Below, one piece after another: positions 6,970 to 15,838 of a stretch of DNA of 31,262 nucleotides. This DNA comes from Actinobacteria bacterium RBG_16_64_13 (GTDB lineage Bacteria > Actinomycetota > Thermoleophilia > RBG-16-64-13), in contig MELN01000004.1 of NCBI GenBank assembly GCA_001768675.1, positions 22,793 to 54,054 of the forward strand, in the 5' to 3' direction. The position numbers and the translations under genes were made by a program. Within the stretch, counting starts at the first letter, position 1. Each line of letters begins with the position of its first letter. The notes below the pieces were generated by a model. It searched no databases and was not told where the DNA came from. It saw nothing but the letters and a program-made list of their open reading frames with translations.

Positions 6970-8709
6970 ATGTCAGTCTCCCTCTATCGCAAGTACCGGC
7001 CGGCGCGCTTCGAGGACATCATCGGGCAGGATCACGTGGCCCGCACGCTCGTCAACGCCATCAAGCACGACCGGGTGAGCCATGCCTATCTCTTCGCCGG
7101 GCCGCGCGGCACGGGCAAGACTTCCACGGCCAAGATCCTGGCCATGGCCCTCAACTGCGATGCCGGCGAGGGCAAGGCGACGCCGACCCCCGACGGGACC
7201 TGCCCCCATTGCGAAGCCATCCGCCGGGGGAGCGCCATGGACGTGGTGGAGATGGACGCGGCTTCCAACCGCGGCATCGACGACATCCGCGATCTGCGCG
7301 ACAAGGTGCATTTCTCTCCGGTAGAAGGGCGCATGAAGGTCTACATCGTGGACGAGGTCCACATGCTCACCCCAGAAGCCTTCAACGCCCTGCTCAAGAC
7401 CTTGGAGGAGCCGCCGGTGCACGCGGTCTTCGTCCTTGCCACGACCGAGCCCCACAAAGTACCGGCTACCATCCTCTCACGGTGCCAGCGCTTCGATTTC
7501 CGCCGGCCCTCCATTTCCGAGGTCGTGAGTGTGCTGAAGGGCGTCGCCGCGCAGGAAGGCATCGAGGTCGCCGAGATATCACTCACGGTCATCGCTCGCG
7601 CGGCCGGCGGCAGTTTCCGCGACGCGATAGGCATCCTCGATCAATTGGCCACCTATTCGGGAGGCAAGATCTCCCTCGAGGAGACGCTCGACATCTTGGG
7701 CATAGTGCAGCACGATCTGCTGTTCGAACTTGTCGACCTCGCACAGGAGCACGATACGCGGGGAGCTCTGCTCTTCGTGGAGCGCCTTAACCAGGGCGGC
7801 ACGGACTACGCTCAGTTCATCAAGGACCTCCTCGGCCACCTGCGCGATCTGTACGTGATCAAGCACACCGCCGACATGCCACCCAGCATCGCCGCTACAG
7901 AGGAGCAACTGGACCGGCTCCGCAGCCAGGCCGCGCGTGTTTCCACGATCCTGGCCGTGACCTTCATCGACCTTCTGGGCGAGGCCCTCAGGTCCATCCG
8001 CCAGGGATCGGATCCCAGATTGGAACTCGAACTGGTGCTCATCAAGATGACGGCTTTGGGAGCCGGTGGTATTCCGCAGCACGCGCCGGAGCCGGCGACC
8101 TCAGAAGCGCCCGCACCGACGGGAACCCGGACGCCGACCGCCACCGCCGCCCCGCAGGCCCCGGCCGCCACTGCCGCCCCGCAGGCCCCGGCCACCAAAC
8201 CCGCCCTGGTGCAAAAGAAGCTCGTCACGGCCGCGGAGACCTTGGCGGTTTCCGCCCCCGAAGCAGAAGCCCCGGCCGGCCCCCCACCTCCGGCCGAAGC
8301 CGAGCAGCCCGCCTCTTCGGCAACGGTCCGCCCCGACATCGACCATCTCAAGAGGGCCTGGCCCCTGGTGCTCGAGGCCGTGAAGAAGCGGCAGGCCGGT
8401 CTCTCCGCTGTGCTCGGCGAGGGACAGCCCGAGAGCCTCGAGGGAGATGAACTCGTCATCAAGTTTCCGGCAGGCTACAGCTTCCAGGCGAACCAGGTCG
8501 CGCGCAACGACAACCCGCGGGTGATCACTGAAGCCCTTCGCGACATCACGGGCAAAGAGCTGAGGATCACCACCAGACTGGCGAATGAACCCATTCCCCC
8601 GCCGGCTGACGGGGAGGAAGATGCTAGAATCCTGAGCAAGGACGACTTGATACGGGCGCTCGAGCGGGAGTTCGGCGCCCGGGTCATGGATGACGGGCCC
8701 ACGCTCTAG
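6970..8709 (+). CDS. dnaX: DNA polymerase III subunits gamma and tau
   Basis: A 579-residue clamp-loader ATPase. The start at 6970 (ATG, MSVSLYRKYRPARFEDIIGQ) is the family's canonical N-terminus. In-frame starts further upstream fall inside the SRP RNA and are rejected. Walker A is GPRGTGKT at 44-51, Walker B is VYIVDEVHML, and the SRC sensor/finger is LSRCQRF. The zinc module shows only three cysteines (63, 78, 81); the usual second one is absent in the stretch GKATPTPDGTCPHC. A Pro/Ala-rich linker (about 365-455) contains a near-perfect tandem repeat and precedes a tau-like C-terminal domain. No A-rich slippery site was seen, so separate gamma production by frameshifting is not indicated. 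The gene heads the dnaX-ybaB-recR group. Confidence 0.97.
   Translation: MSVSLYRKYRPARFEDIIGQDHVARTLVNAIKHDRVSHAYLFAGPRGTGKTSTAKILAMALNCDAGEGKATPTPDGTCPHCEAIRRGSAMDVVEMDAASNRGIDDIRDLRDKVHFSPVEGRMKVYIVDEVHMLTPEAFNALLKTLEEPPVHAVFVLATTEPHKVPATILSRCQRFDFRRPSISEVVSVLKGVAAQEGIEVAEISLTVIARAAGGSFRDAIGILDQLATYSGGKISLEETLDILGIVQHDLLFELVDLAQEHDTRGALLFVERLNQGGTDYAQFIKDLLGHLRDLYVIKHTADMPPSIAATEEQLDRLRSQAARVSTILAVTFIDLLGEALRSIRQGSDPRLELELVLIKMTALGAGGIPQHAPEPATSEAPAPTGTRTPTATAAPQAPAATAAPQAPATKPALVQKKLVTAAETLAVSAPEAEAPAGPPPPAEAEQPASSATVRPDIDHLKRAWPLVLEAVKKRQAGLSAVLGEGQPESLEGDELVIKFPAGYSFQANQVARNDNPRVITEALRDITGKELRITTRLANEPIPPPADGEEDARILSKDDLIRALEREFGARVMDDGPTL
8146..8193 (+). repeat. Tandem repeat in the DnaX linker
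   Basis: A 21-base unit (GCCGCCCCGCAGGCCCCGGC plus C) occurs identically at 8146-8166 and 8173-8193, giving a 27-base period. It encodes two copies of an AAPQAPA motif in the disordered linker. Its length is a multiple of three, so copy-number change would keep the frame. Confidence 0.85.
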
Positions 8710-8728
8710 ACGAGCCGAGGAGACGCCG

Positions 8729-9046
8729 GTGAACCCGAACTACCAGAAGATGATGAAACAGGTCCAGAAGATGCAGGCCGACATGGCCAAGATGCAGGAA
8801 GACCTGGGGAACGAGATCGTCGAGGCGTCTGCCGGCGGGGGGATGGTCACGGTCCAGGTGACCGGCTCCATCGAGCTGAAGAGCCTCAAGATCGACCCGA
8901 CCGCGATCGACCCCGAGGACGTGGAGATGCTCGAGGACATGATCATGGCTGCCACCAACGAGGCTCTGCGTTCGGCTCAAGAACTCGCCAACAAGAAGCT
9001 GGGCGGCATCACCTCGGGCCTCAACATCCCCGGTCTGCCCTTCTGA
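8729..9046 (+). CDS. ybaB: YbaB/EbfC family nucleoid-associated protein
   Basis: A 105-residue protein. The GTG start at 8729 has GAGGAG 6 bases upstream, which decides it over an in-frame ATG at 8690 inside dnaX. The N-terminal half is a Met/Gln/Lys-rich helix (NYQKMMKQVQKMQADMAKMQ). This leads into the family core with ASAGGGMVTVQVTGSIELKS and a helical C-terminus ending GLNIPGLPF. YbaB proteins form tweezer-like dimers that bind DNA and are almost always encoded between dnaX and recR, as here. The precise role is not settled for the family. Confidence 0.94.
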   Translation: MNPNYQKMMKQVQKMQADMAKMQEDLGNEIVEASAGGGMVTVQVTGSIELKSLKIDPTAIDPEDVEMLEDMIMAATNEALRSAQELANKKLGGITSGLNIPGLPF

Positions 9047-9100
9047 CCCGCGCAGCCGGCCACCCCTGTTTCGTACCTCGGGTGACAAGGTAGCCGACCC

Positions 9101-9706
9101 ATGTACAGCCCCGCCGTCCAGAAGCTTATCGACGAGCTGAGCAAGCTGCCCGGGGTGGGCCCGAAAACGGCCCAGCGCCTTGCCTACCATCTCCTGAAAC
9201 TGTCTCCCGAAGAAGCGCTTCCTCTCGCTCAAGCGCTCATCGACGTCAAGGACACGGTGCACTTCTGCACTTCGTGCTTCAACCTCACCGAGCAAGAGCT
9301 GTGCTCCATCTGCCAGGACGCCGGCCGTGACTCCACCGCCATATGCGTGGTCGAGGAGCCGGGGGACATCATCAGCATCGAGCGGACACACGAATACCGG
9401 GGGCTCTATCACGTCCTGGGCGGAGCGCTCTCTCCTCTCGACGGGATCGGCCCGCAGAAGCTCCGCCTGGCCGAGCTCTTCCAGCGCGTGCGCGCGGCAG
9501 ATGTCCGTGAAGTGATCGTGGCCACCAACCCGAACATGGCCGGGGAGGCCACCGCCCTCTACATCGCCGAGGAACTGCGTCCCTCGACCGCCTCCGGAAC
9601 GCTTCGCATCACCCGGCCGGCGGCCGGCCTACCCATGGGCGGGGACCTTGAATACGCTGATGAAGTAACCCTCGGCCGGGCGCTCACCGGACGGCGAGAC
9701 CTCTGA
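9101..9706 (+). CDS. recR: Recombination mediator protein RecR
   Basis: A 201-residue, full-length protein. A helix-hairpin-helix lies at LPGVGPKTAQRLAYHLL (16-32). A C4 zinc finger has Cys56, Cys59, Cys68 and Cys71. The Toprim domain begins near ICVVEEPGDI and includes GGALSPLDGIGP, and the C-terminus carries the Walker-B-like ATNPNMAGEATALYI and RPAAGLPMGGDLEYAD. RecR clamps DNA and loads RecA onto SSB-coated single strands with RecO and RecF. The gene follows ybaB by 54 bases and is last in the conserved group. Confidence 0.97.
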   Translation: MYSPAVQKLIDELSKLPGVGPKTAQRLAYHLLKLSPEEALPLAQALIDVKDTVHFCTSCFNLTEQELCSICQDAGRDSTAICVVEEPGDIISIERTHEYRGLYHVLGGALSPLDGIGPQKLRLAELFQRVRAADVREVIVATNPNMAGEATALYIAEELRPSTASGTLRITRPAAGLPMGGDLEYADEVTLGRALTGRRDL

Positions 9707-9735
9707 GAGTTCGTCTCGGAATCTTCGAAATCCGC

Positions 9736-9741
9736 TAGAAT
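9736..9741 (+). promoter_or_regulatory. Possible -10 box for lysC
   Basis: TAGAAT lies in the 76-base gap between recR and lysC, 41 bases before the lysC GTG. The same hexamer precedes asd, the other aspartate-pathway gene in the window. A -35 box is not evident. The gap is too short for a lysine riboswitch. Confidence 0.4.
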
Positions 9742-9782
9742 TCATCGACCTGAAACTACTTCGATGCGGAGCACTGATCCAG

Positions 9783-11132
9783 GTGGATGACGAAGACCGA
9801 TCCATGCAGGGCCAAGTCCCTCAGACCGAGGACGCGGTCGGCTCGCAATACGTGGTCATAGGCGGGCCCGAACGCAAGGCTGAGCGGACCAACATCATCG
9901 TCATGAAGTTCGGGGGTACCTCGGTGGCCGACGCCACCTGCATCAAGCGGGTGGCCAACCGGATCGTCGACGCCCGCAAAGCCGGACACCCCGTGGTAGC
10001 CGTCGTATCCGCCAGGGGCGACACCACCGACGAGCTCATCGAGTTGGCCAAGGAGATATCCGAGAACCCGCCGGCGCGGGAAATGGACATGCTCCTCTCC
10101 ACGGGCGAACGTATCTCGGCCGCACTTGTGGCCATGGCCATCCACGAACTGGGCTACGACGCCATCTCGCTCACGGGCTCTCAAGCCGGCATCGTCACCG
10201 ATACCGTGCATACAAAGGCCAAGATCCTCGACATCAGGCCCCAGCGAATCTCCCGGGCGCTCGAGGAGGACAAGATCGTTCTGGTGGCCGGCTTCCAGGG
10301 AGTCTCGACCAACCAGGACGTGACCACGCTGGGCCGTGGCGGCTCCGACACCACAGCCGTGGCTCTGGCGGCGGCTCTGGGCGCCGAAGCCTGCATGATC
10401 TTCACCGACGTCGACGGCATCTACACCACCGACCCCCGCATAGTCCCCGAGGCCCGCAAACTCGATTTCATCTCCAACGACGAGATGCTGGAACTCACCG
10501 CAAGCGGCGCCAAAGTCATGATGCTGCGCAGCATCGAAGTGGCCCGCCGTTTCGACGTGCCCCTGTGGGTGCGCTCGAGCTTCACCGATGCTCCCGGAAC
10601 ACTGATAGGACAGGAAGAGAAAGGCATGGAACAAGCCATCGTCTCCGGTGTGACCTACGCCCTCGGCGACGCCAAGGTCACCATTCACGATCTGCCCGAC
10701 CGAGTGGGGGTGGCCGCCAAGGTCTTCACGACTCTGGCCAGGGCGAACGTCAACGTCGACGTGATCATCCAGAACGTCTCCGCGGGGGGTGCTGCCGACA
10801 TCTCCTTCACTGCCGACGAGAACGACCTTCCCAAGATCACAGCCGTCCTTGACGGCCTCAAGGGTGAGCTCGGCTTCTCGTCTTTCGACCTCGACAAGGA
10901 GGTAGCCAAGGTCACCTTGGTGGGTGCGGGGATGAAGACATACCCGGGCATCGCCGCCAAGATGTTCGAGACGCTCGCGGAGAACAACATCAACATCGAG
11001 ATGATCTCCACCAGCTCGATCAAGATCAGCTGCGTGATCCGCAAGGCGCAAGTCGAGACAGCGGTCAAAGCCTTGCACGCGGCTTTCAAGCTCCACGAAG
11101 ACATGGTTAGCCGCGAAGAGATCTTCAGCTAG
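9783..11132 (+). CDS. lysC: Aspartate kinase
   Basis: A 449-residue aspartokinase, which phosphorylates aspartate in the first step to lysine, threonine, methionine and diaminopimelate. The kinase core begins with MKFGGTSVAD at residue 41 and includes STGERISAALVA, GFQGVSTNQDVTTLGRGGSD, and FTDVDGIYTTDPRIV. Two C-terminal ACT domains follow (from VTIHDLPDRVG near 299 and from VTLVGAGMKTYPGIAAKMF near 377), implying allosteric feedback control. The 40 residues before the kinase core are not typical of the family. GTG 9783 is kept because CGGAG lies 11 bases upstream, while ATG 9804 and ATG 9903 lack better signals. The stop codon overlaps the ribosome site of the next gene. Confidence 0.95.
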   Translation: MDDEDRSMQGQVPQTEDAVGSQYVVIGGPERKAERTNIIVMKFGGTSVADATCIKRVANRIVDARKAGHPVVAVVSARGDTTDELIELAKEISENPPAREMDMLLSTGERISAALVAMAIHELGYDAISLTGSQAGIVTDTVHTKAKILDIRPQRISRALEEDKIVLVAGFQGVSTNQDVTTLGRGGSDTTAVALAAALGAEACMIFTDVDGIYTTDPRIVPEARKLDFISNDEMLELTASGAKVMMLRSIEVARRFDVPLWVRSSFTDAPGTLIGQEEKGMEQAIVSGVTYALGDAKVTIHDLPDRVGVAAKVFTTLARANVNVDVIIQNVSAGGAADISFTADENDLPKITAVLDGLKGELGFSSFDLDKEVAKVTLVGAGMKTYPGIAAKMFETLAENNINIEMISTSSIKISCVIRKAQVETAVKALHAAFKLHEDMVSREEIFS

Positions 11133-11141
11133 GAGGGCGCT

Positions 11142-12089
11142 TTGGAAGCGATCGTGGTCGAAGGACTCCGCAAGCAGTTCGACCCGCCCAAAGGCCCGGT
11201 CGCGGTAGACACTGTCTCGTTCCAGATCGGCGAAGGCGAGATCTTCAGCCTCCTGGGCCCCAACGGTGCCGGCAAGACGACCACGATCTCGATACTCTCC
11301 TGCTTGCTCAGACCCGACGGGGGCGATGCGAGGGTAGGCGGGTTCTCAGTCACACGCGAGCCCGAGAAGGTCAAGGCCCTCATCGGGGTCGTCCCGCAGG
11401 ACATAGCCCTCTACGAAGACATGAGCGGGCGGGAGAACCTCCTTTTCTGGGGCCGCATGTACGGCATGAGCGGCGCCGCCCTCAACAAGCGGGTCGATGA
11501 GGTCCTCGAATTGATCGGCCTCGTCGATCGGCAAAAAGACCGCGTGGACAAGTACTCGGGCGGCATGAAGCGGCGCGTGAACATCGGCGCCGCCCTGCTG
11601 CACAACCCGCGCTTCCTTTACTTCGACGAACCCACCGTGGGCATCGACCCACAGAGCCGGCGCTCCATCCTGGACGGGGTGAAAGACCTCAACGCGTCGG
11701 GGGTCACCGTGCTCTACACCACGCACTATATGGAAGAAGCGCAAGAGCTCTCCCATCGCATCGGGATCATGGACAAGGGCGCGATGATCGCCACGGGCAC
11801 TCAGGACGAGCTGGTCCGCTTGGTGGGTGAACGCACCCGCATCGACCTCACCTTGGACAGGGAAGCGGAGACTCTCGCCGCTAGATGGCGCGAGCTACCC
11901 GGCGTATCGAGCGTATCGGCGCCCGACGATGGAAGCATGTGGCTCAGCGTGCAAGACGCGAACGTCCTGATGCCCAAGCTCTTCGACGGCGCTCGTGCCG
12001 TCGGCGCCCGCATAATCGAGATCAGCCTGGCCGAGCCGAACTTGGAGATGGTGTTCTTACATCTCACCGGACGAGCCCTCAGAGACTGA
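11142..12089 (+). CDS. ABC-2 type exporter, ATP-binding protein
   Basis: A 315-residue ATPase. The TTG start is preceded by AGGAGGG (11131-11137), which overlaps the lysC stop. Walker A is GPNGAGKTT (39-47). The signature is YSGGMKRRVNIGAAL, Walker B is FLYFDEPTVGIDPQSR, and the H-loop is TTHYMEEAQ. The C-terminal ~80 residues form the small extra domain common in DrrA/CcmA-like exporters of drugs, lipids or polymers. With the next two genes it makes a complete exporter: one ATPase and two different permeases. Confidence 0.93.
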   Translation: MEAIVVEGLRKQFDPPKGPVAVDTVSFQIGEGEIFSLLGPNGAGKTTTISILSCLLRPDGGDARVGGFSVTREPEKVKALIGVVPQDIALYEDMSGRENLLFWGRMYGMSGAALNKRVDEVLELIGLVDRQKDRVDKYSGGMKRRVNIGAALLHNPRFLYFDEPTVGIDPQSRRSILDGVKDLNASGVTVLYTTHYMEEAQELSHRIGIMDKGAMIATGTQDELVRLVGERTRIDLTLDREAETLAARWRELPGVSSVSAPDDGSMWLSVQDANVLMPKLFDGARAVGARIIEISLAEPNLEMVFLHLTGRALRD

Positions 12090-12108
12090 CAGGCAGAGAG
12101 GGCACGAC

Positions 12109-13356
12109 ATGCGGGCGCTCAGCATCGCCTGGAAGGACACTCGTCACGTCTACCGGAACATCGCCGGCCTGGCGCTGATGCTGGTGGCCCCGCTGCTCCT
12201 GGCGACCGCCCTGGGGGCGGCTTTCGGCTCCGGGGACAACTTCTCCATCGCGGCTGTGAAGACGGTTGTGGCCGACCTGGACGTGGGCGCCGAGGCGGGT
12301 GCCCCCGCCGCCGGCGCCACCATCGCCGGGGCTCTCGACAACCCCGACATGGCCGATCTCCTCGACGTCACCAAGGTGGACACCGCCGTAACAGCCAAGG
12401 CTACGGTCGACGCCGGGGACGCCGAAGTGGCGGTCATCATTCCCTCGGGCCTGAGCGCGGCCCTCATGGCCTCGGACTCCGCCGGCAGTGAGGTGCAGAT
12501 CTATAGGGACCCCGCGCTCAGCGTCGGCCCGGCCATCGCCACCGCGGTAGTGTCGTCGGTGGTGCAATCGCTCAACGGCGCGCGAGCCGCCGCGGCGGCG
12601 TCGGTGCACCTGGCGGTGTCGCTCGGCGTCACCGAGGACTCCGAGCTCGCCGACCTTGCCTCCAAGTCCGCGGAGGCCTTTTCCGGCCTGGCGCAGAGCG
12701 AACCACCCGTCACCCTCGAGGAGCGTGCTCCTCTGGTGCCCGGCCTTGAACAGCAGAAACGCCCCAACGTCGCCAGCCAGGTGCTCGTGGGCATGATGCT
12801 TTTCTTCATGCTCTTCGGGGCGGCAACGCCTTCCCGGAGCATCCTCGACGAACACCGGGAGGGCACACTCGCGCGCCTTTTCACCACCCCGACGCCCAGA
12901 AGCGTCATTCTTGGCGGCAAGTACATAGCCGTCTTCCTGGTGGTCCTGGTCCAAGCGATCATTCTACTGCTGGCGGGATGGCTGCTGCTGGGGGCCCACT
13001 GGGGCGCGCTGGGGCCGGTGGTGGTCCTCACTCTGTGCGGCGCCGTGGTGGCTGCGTCTCTGGGGCTTGTCACAGTGTCGTTTGCCAAGACTCCCGCCCA
13101 GGCCGGTGCCGTCAGCTCGGCCATCTTCGTCTTCATCGGCCTGATCAGCGGCAGCTTCACGGGCGGGGCGAACATCGGCGGGGCCTTCGCGATCGTCCGG
13201 CGCGTGAGCCCGCTCGGCTGGCTGCTCGAAGGGTGGAACGGCGTCCTCTTCGGCGGCTCCTGGCAGAGCATCGCTTTGCCGGTGGTCGCGGCTTTGGCCT
13301 TTGCACTGGCGTTCTTCGGCATCGCCACGTTCTTCTTCCGGAGACGCTACGCATGA
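12109..13356 (+). CDS. ABC-2 family permease (first)
   Basis: A 415-residue permease. An N-terminal membrane helix (LALMLVAPLLLATALGAAF) is followed by a large extracytoplasmic domain (about 45-215) and then five or six C-terminal helices starting near VASQVLVGMMLFFMLFG. The coupling-helix region reads EHREGTLARLFTTPTPR. This layout is the ABC2_membrane_3 (YhaP/NatB-like) type. GAGAGGG stands before the ATG. The TGA overlaps the next gene's ATG as ATGA, so the two permeases are translationally coupled and probably form a heterodimer. Confidence 0.9.
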   Translation: MRALSIAWKDTRHVYRNIAGLALMLVAPLLLATALGAAFGSGDNFSIAAVKTVVADLDVGAEAGAPAAGATIAGALDNPDMADLLDVTKVDTAVTAKATVDAGDAEVAVIIPSGLSAALMASDSAGSEVQIYRDPALSVGPAIATAVVSSVVQSLNGARAAAAASVHLAVSLGVTEDSELADLASKSAEAFSGLAQSEPPVTLEERAPLVPGLEQQKRPNVASQVLVGMMLFFMLFGAATPSRSILDEHREGTLARLFTTPTPRSVILGGKYIAVFLVVLVQAIILLLAGWLLLGAHWGALGPVVVLTLCGAVVAASLGLVTVSFAKTPAQAGAVSSAIFVFIGLISGSFTGGANIGGAFAIVRRVSPLGWLLEGWNGVLFGGSWQSIALPVVAALAFALAFFGIATFFFRRRYA

Positions 13357-14537
13357 GGCACGCCTGGCACATCACGGCCAAGGAACTGCTCCAGAACCGG
13401 CGCGATGGGCTCGCCGCCCTCTTCACACTGGTGCTCCCGGTGATCTTCACCGTGTTCCTGGGCATCATCTTCGGCGGTATCGAAAGCAGCACTCTTCCCC
13501 TCGCCATCGCCGATGCCGACGGGTCGGCGGCAGCGCAACAGCTGGTTCAGCAACTTGAAGAGTCGCCCCTCCTCGAACTGGAAGTCGCGGAACCGGGCGA
13601 TATCGACAAAGATGTGCGAGACCAGAAGGTCGCCGGTGGACTCGTCATCCCCGCGGGATTCGGAGCAGCCCTGGACGAGGGCCGGCCGATCTCTCTGACT
13701 TATATACGGGTAGAGACGTCGAGCGGGGCACAGTCGGTCTGGCAGGCGGTGGAGGTGGTGGTCTCCAGGTCGAACGCCAGGCTGCTGGCGGCCCGGGCGG
13801 CCGCCGAACAGGTGTCTATCAAGACAGGACGCCCCCTGGACGACGCCCTGCTTGCATCGGCCGCCTCCGTGACCGACGCACAATTGGCGGCCCCGGCTAT
13901 CACGGTCGAGATGACCGACTCCGGCAGCTCGAGTGCGACCATGGCGGCGGGGTTCGATCAATCCTCCTCCGGCTCTATGGTCAACTGGGTCCTGTTCAGC
14001 CTTCTCGGGATCGCTGCCGGAGTGGTCTGGGAACGCCGTCGAGGATTGCTCCAACGGCTGAGCATCGCCGGGGTCAAGGGGCGAGAGATCGTCGGTGGCA
14101 AGATGCTGGCGATGGTGATCATCACTTTCCTGCAGCAACTGCTTCTCGTCCTCGTGGGTCAACTGGTCTTCGGAGTCGACTACTTCAACAGCCCCCTGGC
14201 GCTGCTACTCACCATGGTTTCCCTCTCGATGCTCGCCGCGTCGTTCGGGCTGCTTATCTCGGCCGTCTTCCGTTCGGAGCAGGCCGTCATCGCGACCACC
14301 GTCATCTCCGCCCAACTGCTGGCCGCGCTTGGGGGGGCCTGGTTCCCCCTCGAGATCACCGGCGCCTCCTTTTCCAGGGCGGCCCACTTTCTCCCTTCCG
14401 CCTGGGTAATGGACTCACTGCACGGGATCATCCTGAGAGACTGGGGGTTGACGCGCGTTCTCTACCCCATGGGCATCGTCTGGATCTGGATCGCGGCGCT
14501 CTTTGTGCTCGCGGTGTGGCGCTTCCGTCCGGACTAG
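13353..14537 (+). CDS. ABC-2 family permease (second)
   Basis: A 394-residue partner permease. The start at 13353 (MRHAWHITAKELLQNRRDGL) is fixed by the ATGA overlap with the first permease. One N-terminal helix (LFTLVLPVIFTVFLGIIFG), an extracytoplasmic region (about 45-200), then the membrane block from MVNWVLFSLLGIAAGVVWE, with the coupling segment ERRRGLLQRLSIAGVKGREI. It shares architecture but little sequence with its neighbour. The substrate is unknown. The stop lies directly before a -10-like TACAAT that may start the signalling pair. Confidence 0.9.
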   Translation: MRHAWHITAKELLQNRRDGLAALFTLVLPVIFTVFLGIIFGGIESSTLPLAIADADGSAAAQQLVQQLEESPLLELEVAEPGDIDKDVRDQKVAGGLVIPAGFGAALDEGRPISLTYIRVETSSGAQSVWQAVEVVVSRSNARLLAARAAAEQVSIKTGRPLDDALLASAASVTDAQLAAPAITVEMTDSGSSSATMAAGFDQSSSGSMVNWVLFSLLGIAAGVVWERRRGLLQRLSIAGVKGREIVGGKMLAMVIITFLQQLLLVLVGQLVFGVDYFNSPLALLLTMVSLSMLAASFGLLISAVFRSEQAVIATTVISAQLLAALGGAWFPLEITGASFSRAAHFLPSAWVMDSLHGIILRDWGLTRVLYPMGIVWIWIAALFVLAVWRFRPD

Positions 14538-14538
14538 A

Positions 14539-14544
14539 TACAAT
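14539..14544 (+). promoter_or_regulatory. -10 box for a probable leaderless transcript
   Basis: TACAAT ends exactly 6 bases before the ATG at 14551, and no Shine-Dalgarno sequence is present. In leaderless actinobacterial genes this spacing puts the transcript start on the A of ATG. No -35 match is seen. Confidence 0.45.
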
Positions 14545-14550
14545 CAAGAC

Positions 14551-15828
14551 ATGAACGAGGTGCAAGAACTGACCAAGATCCTCGAGGGGCTCAGCCAGGC
14601 TGGGTCGTTCCAGAGCGCGGCTAATCGGCTGACCCGCTGGGCTCGAGCCTTCACGGGATGCAACGCCGCGATTCTGCGCCTCATCGAGGATGACGGCCAC
14701 GGGCCCTGGCTTGCCGGTTATGTTGCGGACGGCGCCGATGCCGCCTTCTTCCGCGACGAGATGATGGTCCACGAGACCGAGTGCATCTGCGGCCGCGTCG
14801 CGACCGGTGCGATCGATCGCTCTTTGCCGTGCTACACCGATGGCGGCTCGTTCATCTGGGACAGGTTGAGCACGCTCACTTCCGATCTCGGCCAAGAGCG
14901 GATAGGCCCCTTACGTGGACGGTGCATCAAAGAGAACTACGAATCGGTCGCCGTGTTTCCGGTACGCGCCGCAGGACGAAGCGTCGGGTCGCTTCATCTG
15001 GCCGACAGTCGCCGGAACTGGTTCAGCGCTTCTGTCGGGGTGGTAGAGGCGGCCTGTAGGCTCGCGGGCGACACGCTGCTTCGTTTCAAAGCCAGGGAGC
15101 GCGAACAGGCCCTGCTGAAGACGATCGAGACGGCCCTTCTGCCCGGTGTTCCCCCGGTCGTCGAAGGTCTAGAGGTCGGAGTCAGCTTCACGTCCGCCAC
15201 GGAGATGGCGCACGTGGGAGGCGACTTCTATGACGTGCTCGACTTGGGCGAGACGGGTGCGCTCGTGCTGGTGGGGGATGTTTGCGGCAGAGGGGTGGAG
15301 GCCGCCGGCACTGCGGCCAGGGCCCGATATGCGCTCGAGACGCAAGCTTCTTTGACCCCTGATCCGGCGGAGTTCATGCGTGCGGCAAACGATTCGCTCA
15401 CCCGTCTCTTACCAGCAGACCGCTTCGTCGCCGCGGCGGCCTGTCTCATCGACCGCCGGTCCGGGTCGATCACCACGTGTCTCGCCGGGCATCCGTCCCC
15501 TCTTCTTCTCACATCCTCCGGAATCGTCGAGGTCAAGGCGCCGCACAATCCTCCCCTGGGTCTCTTCGCGGGTCTTCAGTTCTCCGAGGGCACCCAGGAG
15601 ATGCCGGCGCAGGACACCCTCCTCATGTACACGGACGGCGTGACCGACTCCCGCAATCGCGACGTCCGGTTCGGAGAGGAAGGGATAGCCCGGGTGGTGG
15701 CGGGACTTCCGGACCACGACCCGAGACGGATCGCCCGCTCGGTGTGCGACGAAGCCACCGGATTCCACGACGCGGCGTATCCTGGCGATGATCGCCTGGT
15801 ACTGGCGATCCGCCGTGGCGCCCGCTGA
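14551..15828 (+). CDS. GAF-domain PP2C/SpoIIE-type protein phosphatase
   Basis: A 425-residue soluble signalling protein. Residues about 15-170 are a GAF-like sensor domain with the cysteine-bearing segment HETECICGRVATG. Residues about 190-425 are a SpoIIE/RsbU phosphatase with the metal-binding aspartates in place: Asp225 in HVGGDFYDV, Asp243 in VGDVCGRGVEAAG, Asp362 in MYTDGVTDSRN, and Asp413/Asp414 in PGDDRLVLAI. Such enzymes dephosphorylate anti-sigma-factor antagonists (STAS proteins) or similar partners. No STAS or anti-sigma kinase gene is in the window. It overlaps or abuts the PAS-GAF gene downstream, suggesting one regulatory unit. Confidence 0.9.
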   Translation: MNEVQELTKILEGLSQAGSFQSAANRLTRWARAFTGCNAAILRLIEDDGHGPWLAGYVADGADAAFFRDEMMVHETECICGRVATGAIDRSLPCYTDGGSFIWDRLSTLTSDLGQERIGPLRGRCIKENYESVAVFPVRAAGRSVGSLHLADSRRNWFSASVGVVEAACRLAGDTLLRFKAREREQALLKTIETALLPGVPPVVEGLEVGVSFTSATEMAHVGGDFYDVLDLGETGALVLVGDVCGRGVEAAGTAARARYALETQASLTPDPAEFMRAANDSLTRLLPADRFVAAAACLIDRRSGSITTCLAGHPSPLLLTSSGIVEVKAPHNPPLGLFAGLQFSEGTQEMPAQDTLLMYTDGVTDSRNRDVRFGEEGIARVVAGLPDHDPRRIARSVCDEATGFHDAAYPGDDRLVLAIRRGAR

Positions 15829-15838
15829 GAAAGCTGCC

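Noticed and set aside
8000..8400. Programmed frameshift making a gamma subunit in dnaX
   Set aside because: There is no A-rich or other slippery heptamer with a following hairpin near the linker.
9707..9782. Lysine riboswitch before lysC
   Set aside because: The 76-base gap is too short and lacks the conserved core.
9756..11096. Minus-strand open frame of 446 codons
   Set aside because: It is fully antisense to lysC, which has clear kinase and ACT motifs. The His/Gly/Asp-rich product is typical of an antisense shadow.
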